Assembly: GCA_001643535.1 (NCBI GenBank)
Contig: LXTG01000027.1
Location: 1,476 to 7,977 of the forward strand
Reading direction: 5' to 3'
Length of the DNA: 6,502 nt
Source: a candidate division NC10 bacterium SPGG6
GTDB taxonomy: Bacteria; Methylomirabilota; Methylomirabilia; Methylomirabilales; CSP1-5
Below are positions 1 through 5,455 of the stretch, in pieces. A program made the position numbers and the translations under genes. Below the pieces are notes generated by a model, which was given only the letters and a program-made list of their open reading frames with translations, was not told the origin of the DNA and ran no database searches. Position 1 is the first letter of the stretch. Every line of letters begins with the position of its first letter.

Positions 1-2
1 CG

Positions 3-185
3 CGCCGCCGCCTCCGACCGGAGTGGATCGTCACGTGGCTGAAGGACCCTCAGAAGGTACAACCCGGGACCAAGATGCCCAGCTTCTTTGTAGACGAGTT
101 CTCCGGGCCGGACGAGATCCTAGGAGGGGATGAGCAGAAGCAAATTCTGGCCTTGCGGGAGTATCTGTTAAGCCTCGGGAAGTAG
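3..185 (+). CDS. c-type cytochrome, C-terminal fragment
   Basis: The gene enters from outside the window; only the last 60 codons are visible, ending at TAG (183-185) followed directly by TAA. The fragment starts around RPEWIVTWLKDPQ and contains PGTKMPSFF. This matches the C-terminal half of class I cytochrome c domains, where the Met of a GTxMP motif is the sixth heme-iron ligand and a terminal helix follows (here roughly QKQILALREYLLSL). The CXXCH heme-binding motif would lie upstream and cannot be checked. Such proteins carry electrons in the periplasm. Beside a cytochrome oxidase operon this one may feed electrons to the CuA subunit, which itself has no fused cytochrome c domain; that role is inferred. 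The next gene starts 25 bp downstream, so they are probably co-transcribed. It could also be the cytochrome c domain of a larger multidomain protein. Confidence 0.8.
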   Translation, partial: RRRLRPEWIVTWLKDPQKVQPGTKMPSFFVDEFSGPDEILGGDEQKQILALREYLLSLGK

Positions 186-192
186 TAACCCT

Positions 193-200
193 AGAAGGAG
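193..200 (+). promoter_or_regulatory. Shine-Dalgarno site of the cupredoxin gene
   Basis: AGAAGGAG lies 10 nt before the ATG at 211. It is a near-consensus ribosome binding site and supports that start codon. Confidence 0.7.
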
Positions 201-210
201 CGTAAATATC

Positions 211-915
211 ATGCGAAAGAATATGGTCATCTTCGTGCTCGGTGGTTTCGTGCTCGGCCTGTGGGCGCTGCCGAGCGTCCCCGCCGCCGGTGCCGCTGGG
301 GGGACTATTGCTGGCGTCGTGAAATATGCTGGCGATCCGCCCGCTCTCAAGAAAATTGCGCCCACGAAGGACAAGAAAGTCTGCGGCAAGGCTCTTATTT
401 ACGATGAGAGTCTCGTGGTGGACAAGGCAACGAAGGGGATCCAGTGGGCCGTGGTCTCGGTGCAGGGGGCCAAGGGGAAATGGGACGGCAAAGGGGCAAC
501 CCTGGATCAAAACCGCTGTGCGTTTCGCCCCCATGTCCTCGTCGCGCCGCCTGGCAAGATTACAATCCTGAACAGCGACAAAATCTTACACAACTTCCAC
601 AGCTATAGCAAAAAGAATCCCCCCATCAATCGCGCACAGCCCGGCTTCCGGAAAAAGATGAAGGTGGAATTTAAAAAGGGCGAGCTTGTCAAGATCGCCT
701 GCGACGTCCATCCCTGGATGGCCGGGTGGATCGTGGTGACGGACCATCCGTATGTGGGGGTGACCGACGAGAAGGGCAGCTTCAAGATCGAGAATGTGCC
801 ACCGGGGACTTACACGCTCGAGGTGTGGCAGGAGACCCTCGGGACATCAAAGAAAAAGGTGACGGTCAAGGCTGGCGAGACGGTCAAGGTCGCTTTTGAG
901 CTGAAGAAAAAGTAG
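211..915 (+). CDS. Secreted cupredoxin-like protein with carboxypeptidase-regulatory-like domain
   Basis: The 234-aa product begins with a signal peptide (MRKN, a hydrophobic stretch at residues 5-20, an Ala/Gly-rich cleavage region at about 22-30), so it is exported. Residues 31-178 form a cupredoxin-like domain. It has the typical NSDKILHNFH segment (His127) and then CDVHPWM, giving a possible type 1 copper site of His127, Cys164, His167 and Met170. The C-x2-H-x2-M loop has the spacing of amicyanin and is shorter than that of plastocyanin. Cys58 and Cys103 lie outside the site and may form a disulfide. Residues 180-232 (GVTDEKGSFKIENVPPGTY and following) resemble the carboxypeptidase regulatory-like beta domain. 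The C-terminus is Lys-rich. Proteins of this architecture are often labelled plastocyanin or methylamine utilization protein. Its place between a cytochrome c and CopD suggests periplasmic electron transfer or copper handling for the oxidase; this is inference. The strong Shine-Dalgarno 10 nt upstream supports the ATG. Confidence 0.8.
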   Translation: MRKNMVIFVLGGFVLGLWALPSVPAAGAAGGTIAGVVKYAGDPPALKKIAPTKDKKVCGKALIYDESLVVDKATKGIQWAVVSVQGAKGKWDGKGATLDQNRCAFRPHVLVAPPGKITILNSDKILHNFHSYSKKNPPINRAQPGFRKKMKVEFKKGELVKIACDVHPWMAGWIVVTDHPYVGVTDEKGSFKIENVPPGTYTLEVWQETLGTSKKKVTVKAGETVKVAFELKKK

Positions 916-958
916 CGCGAGCCGTGATCTCGGTTGCCATCGCCGCGAGGGGGCAGAC

Positions 959-1447
959 CTGGAACTCTTGATCCTCTGGATCCACGTTTTGGCCGCAATT
1001 GCGTGGGTGGGGGGCATGTTATTTTTCCTGGTGGTTCTTGCCCCCTTTTTCCGCGGCATTTTTCCCGCCAGAGAGGAGATCCAGATCGCCTATGCCGCGG
1101 GCCGGCGGTATCAATTCGTGGCGGCGCGGGCGATGGAGATTCTGCTGCTCACGGGAATCTTGAACATCGTGGCCCGCGGGTGGGGTGGAGAGGCAGCCTT
1201 CTCGCAGAGTTTTTGGACGGTCCTGGGACTCAAGGTGGTCGGATTTCTGCTGCTGGGGGGCCTGCAGGCCTCGCAGCAGATCTCGATGAAACGACAGATG
1301 GCCCCCCTGCTGGTTGCCGGAGGTGGGGGGGTTCTCGGCGAGCAGCAGTGGCGTGCCATCCAATTCCGGATGACGCAGGTGACGCGACTGAGTCTGGGCA
1401 TCGGGGTGGCGGTCGTTTTCTTGGGTCTCATGTTGCGCGGACTCTAG
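959..1447 (+). CDS. CopD-family-like four-helix integral membrane protein
   Basis: The product is about 160 aa with four predicted membrane helices. Numbered from the TTG at 968 they lie near residues 2-27, 50-68, 82-104 and 139-157. The first helix contains WIHVLAAIAWVGGM, a His-containing signature of small CopD-like proteins, which are linked to copper transport or heme binding. No standalone ATG fits the N-terminus. TTG at 968 is possible but lies 14 nt from the only Shine-Dalgarno (GAGGGGG, 947-953). An in-frame CTG at 959 lies 5 nt from it and would give MELLILWIHV, a typical N-terminus for the family; I take 959 as slightly more likely. The gene begins 43 bp after the cupredoxin gene and is probably in its operon. 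Copper or heme handling for the nearby oxidase is inferred from family and context. A longer open frame over the same DNA in another phase is a GC-rich shadow. Confidence 0.75.
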   Translation: MELLILWIHVLAAIAWVGGMLFFLVVLAPFFRGIFPAREEIQIAYAAGRRYQFVAARAMEILLLTGILNIVARGWGGEAAFSQSFWTVLGLKVVGFLLLGGLQASQQISMKRQMAPLLVAGGGGVLGEQQWRAIQFRMTQVTRLSLGIGVAVVFLGLMLRGL

Positions 1448-1504
1448 CGATCGACCGATGACGGTTCGGCAGGCTCACCGCAAGCCGACGACAGGGCAAT
1501 TTGT

Positions 1505-1565
1505 GATTTCGGATTTAAACCGCGGTTCTCTCAAATTCGAAATTCGCAATTCGAAATCCGAAATC
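1505..1565. repeat. 12-bp perfect inverted repeat
   Basis: GATTTCGGATTT at 1505-1516 is exactly complementary to AAATCCGAAATC at 1554-1565, with 37 bp between. The right arm falls inside the heptamer tandem array. The stem is AT-rich with a long loop and no clean T-tract, so a terminator role for the upstream operon is possible but weak. Confidence 0.7.
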
Positions 1566-1567
1566 TG
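1533..1567. repeat. Tandem heptamer array, AAATTCG type, five units
   Basis: Five consecutive 7-bp units: AAATTCG, AAATTCG, CAATTCG, AAATCCG, AAATCTG. Each differs from the first by at most two bases. The AT-rich composition contrasts with the GC-rich surroundings. Confidence 0.85.
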
Positions 1568-1573
1568 TCTCCT

Positions 1574-1625
1574 CCCGACCCTGGACCCTGATCCCTGACC
1601 CGCTTGGACCCTGATCCCTGACCCG
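1574..1625. repeat. Direct repeat of 21 bp (period 23) built from CTGAYCC-like heptamers
   Basis: The 21 bp at 1582-1602 recur exactly at 1605-1625. Each copy is itself made of 7-bp words: ACCCTGA (1585-1591) then TCCCTGA (1592-1598), and again at 1608-1614 and 1615-1621. Related words (CCCGACC, CTGGACC) extend the pattern leftward to 1574. Confidence 0.85.
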
Positions 1626-1633
1626 TCTGTGGA

Positions 1634-1662
1634 CTCTGAACTCTCAACTCTGAACCCCTGAA
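1634..1662. repeat. Tandem heptamer array, CTCTGAA type
   Basis: CTCTGAA (1634-1640), CTCTCAA (1641-1647) and CTCTGAA (1648-1654) are contiguous. They are followed by the 8-bp variant CCCCTGAA (1655-1662). Confidence 0.75.
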
Positions 1663-1667
1663 CCGGC

Positions 1668-1729
1668 TAGCTTCCCAGCTTGCCAGCCTGCTAGCCTTCC
1701 AGCATTCCAGCGTCTGATTGCTGATAGCT
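1668..1729. repeat. Tandem octamer array, YAGCNTNC type, plus two heptamers
   Basis: Six contiguous 8-bp units (1668-1715): TAGCTTCC, CAGCTTGC, CAGCCTGC, TAGCCTTC, CAGCATTC, CAGCGTCT. They are followed by two 7-bp units, GATTGCT and GATAGCT (1716-1729). A 7-bp inverted pair, GGCTAGC (1665-1671) and GCTAGCC (1690-1696), lies within. Confidence 0.75.
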
Positions 1730-1746
1730 GCCCACCATCATAAAGC

Positions 1747-1776
1747 TTGACAATCCCGGTCATCTCCCGTTATGAT
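1747..1776 (+). promoter_or_regulatory. Sigma70-type promoter for the cox operon
   Basis: A perfect -35 box TTGACA (1747-1752) is followed after 18 bp by TATGAT (1771-1776), five of six bases matching the -10 consensus. Transcription would start near 1783, leaving a leader of about 145 nt before coxB. The promoter comes directly after the repeat mosaic. No operator palindrome overlapping it was evident. Confidence 0.65.
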
Positions 1777-1790
1777 TTCCATCGGCTTTT

Positions 1791-1816
1791 CAACCCTTCG
1801 AAATCAGCTCGGGTTG
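1791..1816 (+). other. Leader hairpin 1
   Basis: CAACCC (1791-1796) pairs perfectly with GGGTTG (1811-1816) around a 14-nt loop. An alternative small hairpin, CGGG-TTG-CCCG (1810-1820), uses the same GGG and excludes the first. The two forms could switch, but this is seen only by hand pairing. Confidence 0.4.
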
Positions 1817-1823
1817 CCCGTCG

Positions 1824-1856
1824 GACCGTCTCCCAGGATCGGGGGGTCGGTCTTTT
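1824..1856 (+). terminator. Terminator/attenuator-like hairpin in the coxB leader
   Basis: The left arm GACCG-T-CTCCC (1824-1834) pairs with GGGGG-T-CGGTC (1842-1852). This gives two 5-bp segments (one G-T wobble) around a T-T mismatch, closing a loop of about 7 nt, and TTTT (1853-1856) follows directly. This is the form of an intrinsic terminator. It lies downstream of the promoter and upstream of coxB, so it could attenuate the operon, release a short RNA of about 70-75 nt, or stop read-through from the left. The T-tract is short, so efficiency is uncertain. Confidence 0.5.
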
Positions 1857-1861
1857 CCTTG

Positions 1862-1890
1862 TTGACACCGTGTCTCTTTGTGTACAGATA
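1862..1890 (+). promoter_or_regulatory. Possible second promoter after the leader hairpin
   Basis: A second perfect TTGACA (1862-1867) lies just beyond the hairpin's T-tract. The matching -10 is poor: TACAGA at 1883-1888 (15-bp spacer) or CAGATA at 1885-1890 (17-bp spacer). It could give hairpin-independent expression of coxB, but the evidence is the -35 box alone. Confidence 0.25.
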
Positions 1891-1928
1891 CCTTCCGGAT
1901 GAGTACTGAATAAGGCTGAGAGATCCTG

Positions 1929-2606
1929 ATGTTAGAATACCTGAAGTTAGAAACGTGGCTTCCGGAGAACGTGTCGACCTACGGGGCGGAGATCGACTTC
2001 CTCTTTTACGTTATCTATTACATCACCGGGGTGGCCTTCATCCTGGTGGCGGCAGCAATGGTGGCGTTCTTGATTATCTTCCGTCACCGTGAGGGCCGCC
2101 GGGCAAGGTACGTGCATGGGAATACTGTTCTTGAAATCGTATGGACAGTCGGCACCGCCCTCATCGTGATCGTCCTTGGCATTATGAGCGAACCACTATG
2201 GGCGAGAATTAAACAACAGGTCCCGCCGAGTGATATTCAAGTCCGCGTCACTGGGAAGCAGTTCAACTGGGAAATCCTTTATCCTGGGCCGGATGGGAAG
2301 TTCGAGACGGCGGACGATGTACAGATGGACAACGAGCTCCACGTTCCGGTCAATAGGGTTGTACAGGTGTTCCTTACCTCGAAGGACGTCATTCATAGCT
2401 TTTTTCTCCCGAATCTTCGGCTCAAGCAAGATGCCTTGCCGGGGCGCACGATCCAGGCCTGGTTCGAGGCGACCAAGCCGGGGGTGTACGAGATCCCCTG
2501 CGCTGAACTGTGTGGATTTGGGCACTCCGGGATGCTTGGCTACCTGACGGTGCACTCCGCCAAGGACTACGAGAAGTGGGTGAAGGAGCAGTGGCCTCAG
2601 TCCTGA
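1929..2606 (+). CDS. coxB: Cytochrome c oxidase subunit II (CuA subunit)
   Basis: Subunit II takes electrons from cytochrome c or a similar donor at its binuclear CuA centre and passes them to heme a of subunit I. The 225-aa product has two N-terminal membrane helices (about residues 27-51 and 67-87) and a periplasmic cupredoxin domain. All CuA ligands are present: His156 (in IHSFFLP), Cys191, Glu193, Cys195, His199 and Met202 (in CAELCGFGHSGM). The aromatic entry patch reads QFNW (111-114) rather than the common QWYW; Trp114 is kept. A short PGPDGKFETADD segment follows. There is no C-terminal cytochrome c domain, so this is not the caa3 type and a separate donor is needed. No long signal peptide is apparent. 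The ATG at 1929 has only a weak ribosome site (GAGAG, 1918-1922), and the leader upstream is structured. It is the first gene of the oxidase operon; coxA follows after 77 bp. Confidence 0.96.
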   Translation: MLEYLKLETWLPENVSTYGAEIDFLFYVIYYITGVAFILVAAAMVAFLIIFRHREGRRARYVHGNTVLEIVWTVGTALIVIVLGIMSEPLWARIKQQVPPSDIQVRVTGKQFNWEILYPGPDGKFETADDVQMDNELHVPVNRVVQVFLTSKDVIHSFFLPNLRLKQDALPGRTIQAWFEATKPGVYEIPCAELCGFGHSGMLGYLTVHSAKDYEKWVKEQWPQS

Positions 2607-2667
2607 ATTGCGGGCCGCGGGCCTACTCCTAAGGAAAAAACAGTAGCTGATCCGAAGGGGAATTCTC

Positions 2668-2674
2668 AAGGGGA
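2668..2674 (+). promoter_or_regulatory. Shine-Dalgarno site of coxA
   Basis: AAGGGGA ends 9 nt before the ATG at 2684 and supports that start. A nearby ATG at 2674 is out of frame. Confidence 0.6.
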
Positions 2675-2683
2675 TGGTGGACA

Positions 2684-4444
2684 ATGGCTGAACCCACAGG
2701 GATCCAAACGGCACATCCTGTTGAACACGTCCATCACGAGGAGTTGGGGTTCTGGCGCACGTATGTCTTCTCCACGGACCACAAAACGATCGCTAAGCAG
2801 TTTCTCTTTCTGGGGCTATTCATGATGGTCATCGGAGGTCTGCTGGCGCTCATGTTGCGGTGGCAGCTGGCCTGGCCCGAGACGGCGGTGCCGGGGTTTG
2901 GCTGGGTCCCGGAGCCTTACATGTTCGAGGGGATCATTCCGCCGGAGACCTATAATATGCTCTTCACCATGCATGCCACGATCATGATCTTCTTCGTGAT
3001 CATGCCGATCCTCGTCGGGTGTTTCGGGAACTTCCTGATTCCGCTCATGATTGGCGCGCGGGACATGGCTTTTCCCACCCTCAACATGCTCTCCTTCTGG
3101 GTCGGCGCGGTGGCGGGTGTGGTGATGCTAACCGGTTTCTTCGTCCCCGGTGGACATGCGGCTACCGGCTGGACCGCGTACGCGCCGCTCAGCGCCAAGG
3201 CGATCTACACCGGGGTCGACTGGGGGCAGAACCTCTGGTGCATCAGCCTCATCATCCTTGCCATCTCCTCCATGATGGGCTCGATCAACTACATTACCAC
3301 TATCATTAACATGCGGGCACCTGGCATGACCTGGTTCCGCCTGCCGCTGGTCATCTGGTCCCTCTTCATCGTGGCGATCCTCCTCTTGCTCGCGTTGCCG
3401 GTGCTCACCTCCGGGCTGGCCATGCTCCTGTTCGACCGGATGGCCGGAACGCACTTCTTCCTTCCCGAAGGCGGGGGCGAGCCCCTGCTGTGGCAGCACC
3501 TCTTCTGGTTCTTCGGCCACCCGGAGGTCTACGTCCTGATCCTCCCCGCCATGGGGGTCGCGTCGGATGTCCTCTCCACTTTTTCACGCAAACCGATCTT
3601 TGGTTACCGGTCCATGGTCTACGCCCTAATTGGGATCGCCTTCCTCAGTTGGCTCGTCTGGGGTCACCACATGTTCCAGAGCGGGATGAACCCGGCGCTG
3701 GGCACCAGTTTTATGATCTCGACGATGATCATCGCGGTGCCGTCGGCCATCAAGACGTTCAACTGGCTCGGGACGCTATATGGTGGGTCGATCCGGTTCA
3801 CGACGCCGATGCTGAATACCCTGGCTTTCATCTCCATGTTCGTGATTGGGGGTCTGAGCGGCATCTTCATGGCGAGCACGCCGGTGGACATGTTCATCCA
3901 CGATACCTACTTCATTGTTGCGCACATCCATTACGTGGTCTTCGGCGGCAGTATCTTCGGCCTCTTCGCGGCCATCTATTACTGGTTTCCCAAAATGTTC
4001 GGCCGAATGATGAACGAACCGCTGGGGAAGATCCACTTCTGGCTGACCTTCGTCGCCTTCAACTGTGTCTTCATACCGATGCACATCCTCGGCGTGGGAG
4101 GCATGATGCGGCGGATCTATAACCCGACACAGTATGAGTTCCTGGCTTCGCTCCAGCCAATCAATGTGTTCATCACGATCAGCGCGATCGTCCTTGGCCT
4201 CGCCCAGATCCCGTTCGTCATCAATTTCTTCTGGAGCCTCTTTGCCGGGAAGGAGGCAGGGCGGAATCCGTGGCAGGCAAATACGCTGGAGTGGAGTGCG
4301 CCGTCGCCGCCCCCGCACGGCAACTGGGGAGAGAAGATCCCGGTCGTTTACCACGGCCCGTACGAGTACAGCGTACCCGAGGTAGCTGAGGACTATCTGC
4401 CGCAGGATTCGCCTCTCGTCGTGCCCGCATTGGCGAAGCATTGA
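2684..4444 (+). CDS. coxA: Cytochrome c oxidase subunit I (heme a/heme a3-CuB)
   Basis: This is the catalytic subunit that reduces O2 to water and pumps protons in the cytoplasmic membrane. The 586-aa product has the usual 12-helix hydrophobic pattern. Metal ligands visible: heme a His97 (TMHATIMIFF) and His416, heme a3 His414 (VAHIHYVVFGG), CuB His279, His328 and His329 (GHPEVY and WGHHMF). Tyr283 is the Tyr that cross-links to a CuB His in this family. D-channel markers are Asp127 (GARDMAFP), Asn134 and Glu281 (in HPEVY). The K-channel lysine is Lys357 (VPSAIKTFNW). Arg476-Arg477 match the pair near the heme propionates. Glu281 with Asp127 and Lys357 places it in the A-family, A1-like. The length shows no fusion to subunit III. 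The N-terminal tail is His-rich (residues 11-18, HPVEHVHH) and the C-terminal tail is polar, from about residue 522. The stop codon overlaps the ctaA ribosome site. Confidence 0.98.
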   Translation: MAEPTGIQTAHPVEHVHHEELGFWRTYVFSTDHKTIAKQFLFLGLFMMVIGGLLALMLRWQLAWPETAVPGFGWVPEPYMFEGIIPPETYNMLFTMHATIMIFFVIMPILVGCFGNFLIPLMIGARDMAFPTLNMLSFWVGAVAGVVMLTGFFVPGGHAATGWTAYAPLSAKAIYTGVDWGQNLWCISLIILAISSMMGSINYITTIINMRAPGMTWFRLPLVIWSLFIVAILLLLALPVLTSGLAMLLFDRMAGTHFFLPEGGGEPLLWQHLFWFFGHPEVYVLILPAMGVASDVLSTFSRKPIFGYRSMVYALIGIAFLSWLVWGHHMFQSGMNPALGTSFMISTMIIAVPSAIKTFNWLGTLYGGSIRFTTPMLNTLAFISMFVIGGLSGIFMASTPVDMFIHDTYFIVAHIHYVVFGGSIFGLFAAIYYWFPKMFGRMMNEPLGKIHFWLTFVAFNCVFIPMHILGVGGMMRRIYNPTQYEFLASLQPINVFITISAIVLGLAQIPFVINFFWSLFAGKEAGRNPWQANTLEWSAPSPPPHGNWGEKIPVVYHGPYEYSVPEVAEDYLPQDSPLVVPALAKH

Positions 4445-4447
4445 GGA
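4442..4447 (+). promoter_or_regulatory. Shine-Dalgarno of ctaA overlapping the coxA stop
   Basis: TGAGGA (4442-4447) includes the TGA stop of coxA and ends 8 nt before an in-frame GTG at 4456. This spacing favours GTG 4456 over the upstream TTG at 4441 as the ctaA start and suggests translational coupling to coxA. Confidence 0.55.
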
Positions 4448-4455
4448 CAGACCGG

Positions 4456-5427
4456 GTGTCAGAATCGTACCGATCCTTGCACATCCGTCGACCCGTGTGG
4501 CTTCATTGGTTTGCCCTGTTGACCGCAGGGGCGACTCTGGTGTTGATCCTTGTCGGCGGTCTCGTCACCAGCACGGGCGCAGGGCTTGCGGTGCCCGATT
4601 GGCCGACGACATTTGGATATAACATGTTCCTTTTTCCCTGGTCGAAAATGGTTGGAGGCGTTTTGGTGGAACACAGTCATCGGCTGATCGGGGCGGGCGT
4701 TGGTCTCCTGACGCTCACGCTGGCCGTCTGGCTTTGGGTCACGGAGCCGCGAGGATGGATTCGCTGGCTTGCGGTGATTGCTTGCGTTTCGGTGGTCGTT
4801 CAAGGGGTCCTCGGGGGTCTCCGGGTCGTCTTACTTGAGCAGACGCTTGCCATCGTCCATGCCGCCTTGGCGCAGGCCTTTTTCGCGCTGGTGGTGAGTC
4901 TGGCGTTCTTTACGTCCCGGGAGGGGAGAGAAGCCCCACAGAAGGTCCAAGCGGCTGGTGGTGGTCGAGTGCGACACCTCTCTCTTCTGACGACCGGTAT
5001 CATTTATCTGGAGCTGATTATCGGGGCCGTGCTGAGACATACGGGCGTGGGAGTTGCCGCCCATCTCCTCCTTGCTGGCGTTGTGAGCATCCAGGTCTGC
5101 TTCCTTGCCGTCCTGATCCTGAAAGGATATGGAGATCAGCCGAGGCTGGTGCGACCCGTCGCCCTGCTTGGCGGACTGCTCATCGTGCAACTCGTACTGG
5201 GTCTGGGGTCATACCTGGGCAAATTCACAACCTTGGGAATGGCTTTCCACCCTCTCACCCTGGTGGAGCTCACCACGGCGCACGTCGCCACCGGGGCGCT
5301 GATGCTGGCCACGTGCCTTGTGCTGACTCTTCGCGTCTATCGACTACTGCCGTCTCGCAGCCCAGTGGGGGCTCGGCAATTCGTCCCCGCCCCTCCGGCA
5401 GGCAGATCGGAGGAGGCGCCCGCATAG
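4456..5427 (+). CDS. ctaA: Heme A synthase (COX15/CtaA family)
   Basis: CtaA oxidises the C8 methyl group of heme O to a formyl group, giving the heme A needed by CoxA. With the GTG start at 4456 the product is 323 aa, an eight-helix membrane protein of normal length; a TTG start at 4441 would add five residues. Family marks, numbered from the GTG: TSTGAGLAVPDWP in the first external loop, EHSHR (Glu72, His73, His75), His135 in IVHAALAQ, His195 and His203 in RHTGVGVAAH, and His276 in TTAHVATG. These are the expected heme-ligand histidines and the essential Glu. The first external loop (LAVPDWPTTFGYNMFLFPW) lacks the cysteine pair known from Bacillus-type CtaA, so it belongs to the cysteine-free group. 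The two halves show the usual internal duplication. The C-terminal tail, from about residue 299, is a Pro/Arg/Ala-rich extension. It follows coxA directly; ctaB starts 28 bp downstream. Confidence 0.93.
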   Translation: MSESYRSLHIRRPVWLHWFALLTAGATLVLILVGGLVTSTGAGLAVPDWPTTFGYNMFLFPWSKMVGGVLVEHSHRLIGAGVGLLTLTLAVWLWVTEPRGWIRWLAVIACVSVVVQGVLGGLRVVLLEQTLAIVHAALAQAFFALVVSLAFFTSREGREAPQKVQAAGGGRVRHLSLLTTGIIYLELIIGAVLRHTGVGVAAHLLLAGVVSIQVCFLAVLILKGYGDQPRLVRPVALLGGLLIVQLVLGLGSYLGKFTTLGMAFHPLTLVELTTAHVATGALMLATCLVLTLRVYRLLPSRSPVGARQFVPAPPAGRSEEAPA

Positions 5428-5442
5428 CGCTCGGGACGGAAC

Positions 5443-5448
5443 GGGGGA
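5443..5448 (+). promoter_or_regulatory. Shine-Dalgarno site of ctaB
   Basis: GGGGGA ends 7 nt before the GTG at 5456. It supports a GTG start, since no ATG occurs at the expected N-terminus. Confidence 0.5.
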
Positions 5449-5455
5449 CATCGAA

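Larger units (their letters stand above)
1448..1928. other. Long intergenic region between CopD-like gene and coxB
   Basis: These 481 bp hold no credible gene on either strand. About 1448-1500 shows nothing clear. About 1505-1729 is a mosaic of short tandem repeats and inverted repeats. About 1747-1928 is the promoter and leader of the coxB operon. The parts are listed separately. Confidence 0.8.

Noticed and set aside
31..534. Antisense open frame of 167 codons opposite the cytochrome c end and the cupredoxin gene
   Set aside because: It overlaps two supported genes, has no domain, and has shadow-like composition.
934..1461. Open frame of 175 codons on the + strand, longer than the CopD-like gene it overlaps
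   Set aside because: Its product is Gly/Arg/Pro-rich without membrane helices or family motifs. The other phase gives four clean helices and the WIHVLAAIAWVGGM signature.
1466..1488. TCGGC/GCCGA stem after the CopD-like gene as its terminator
   Set aside because: Only 5 bp with a 13-nt loop and no T-tract.
1533..1729. CRISPR array
   Set aside because: Units are 7-8 bp and contiguous, without spacers of constant length; the only longer repeat is a pair of 21-bp copies 2 bp apart.
3776..4441. Antisense open frame of 221 codons opposite coxA
   Set aside because: It is low-complexity and charged, with no domain, opposite a strongly conserved gene.
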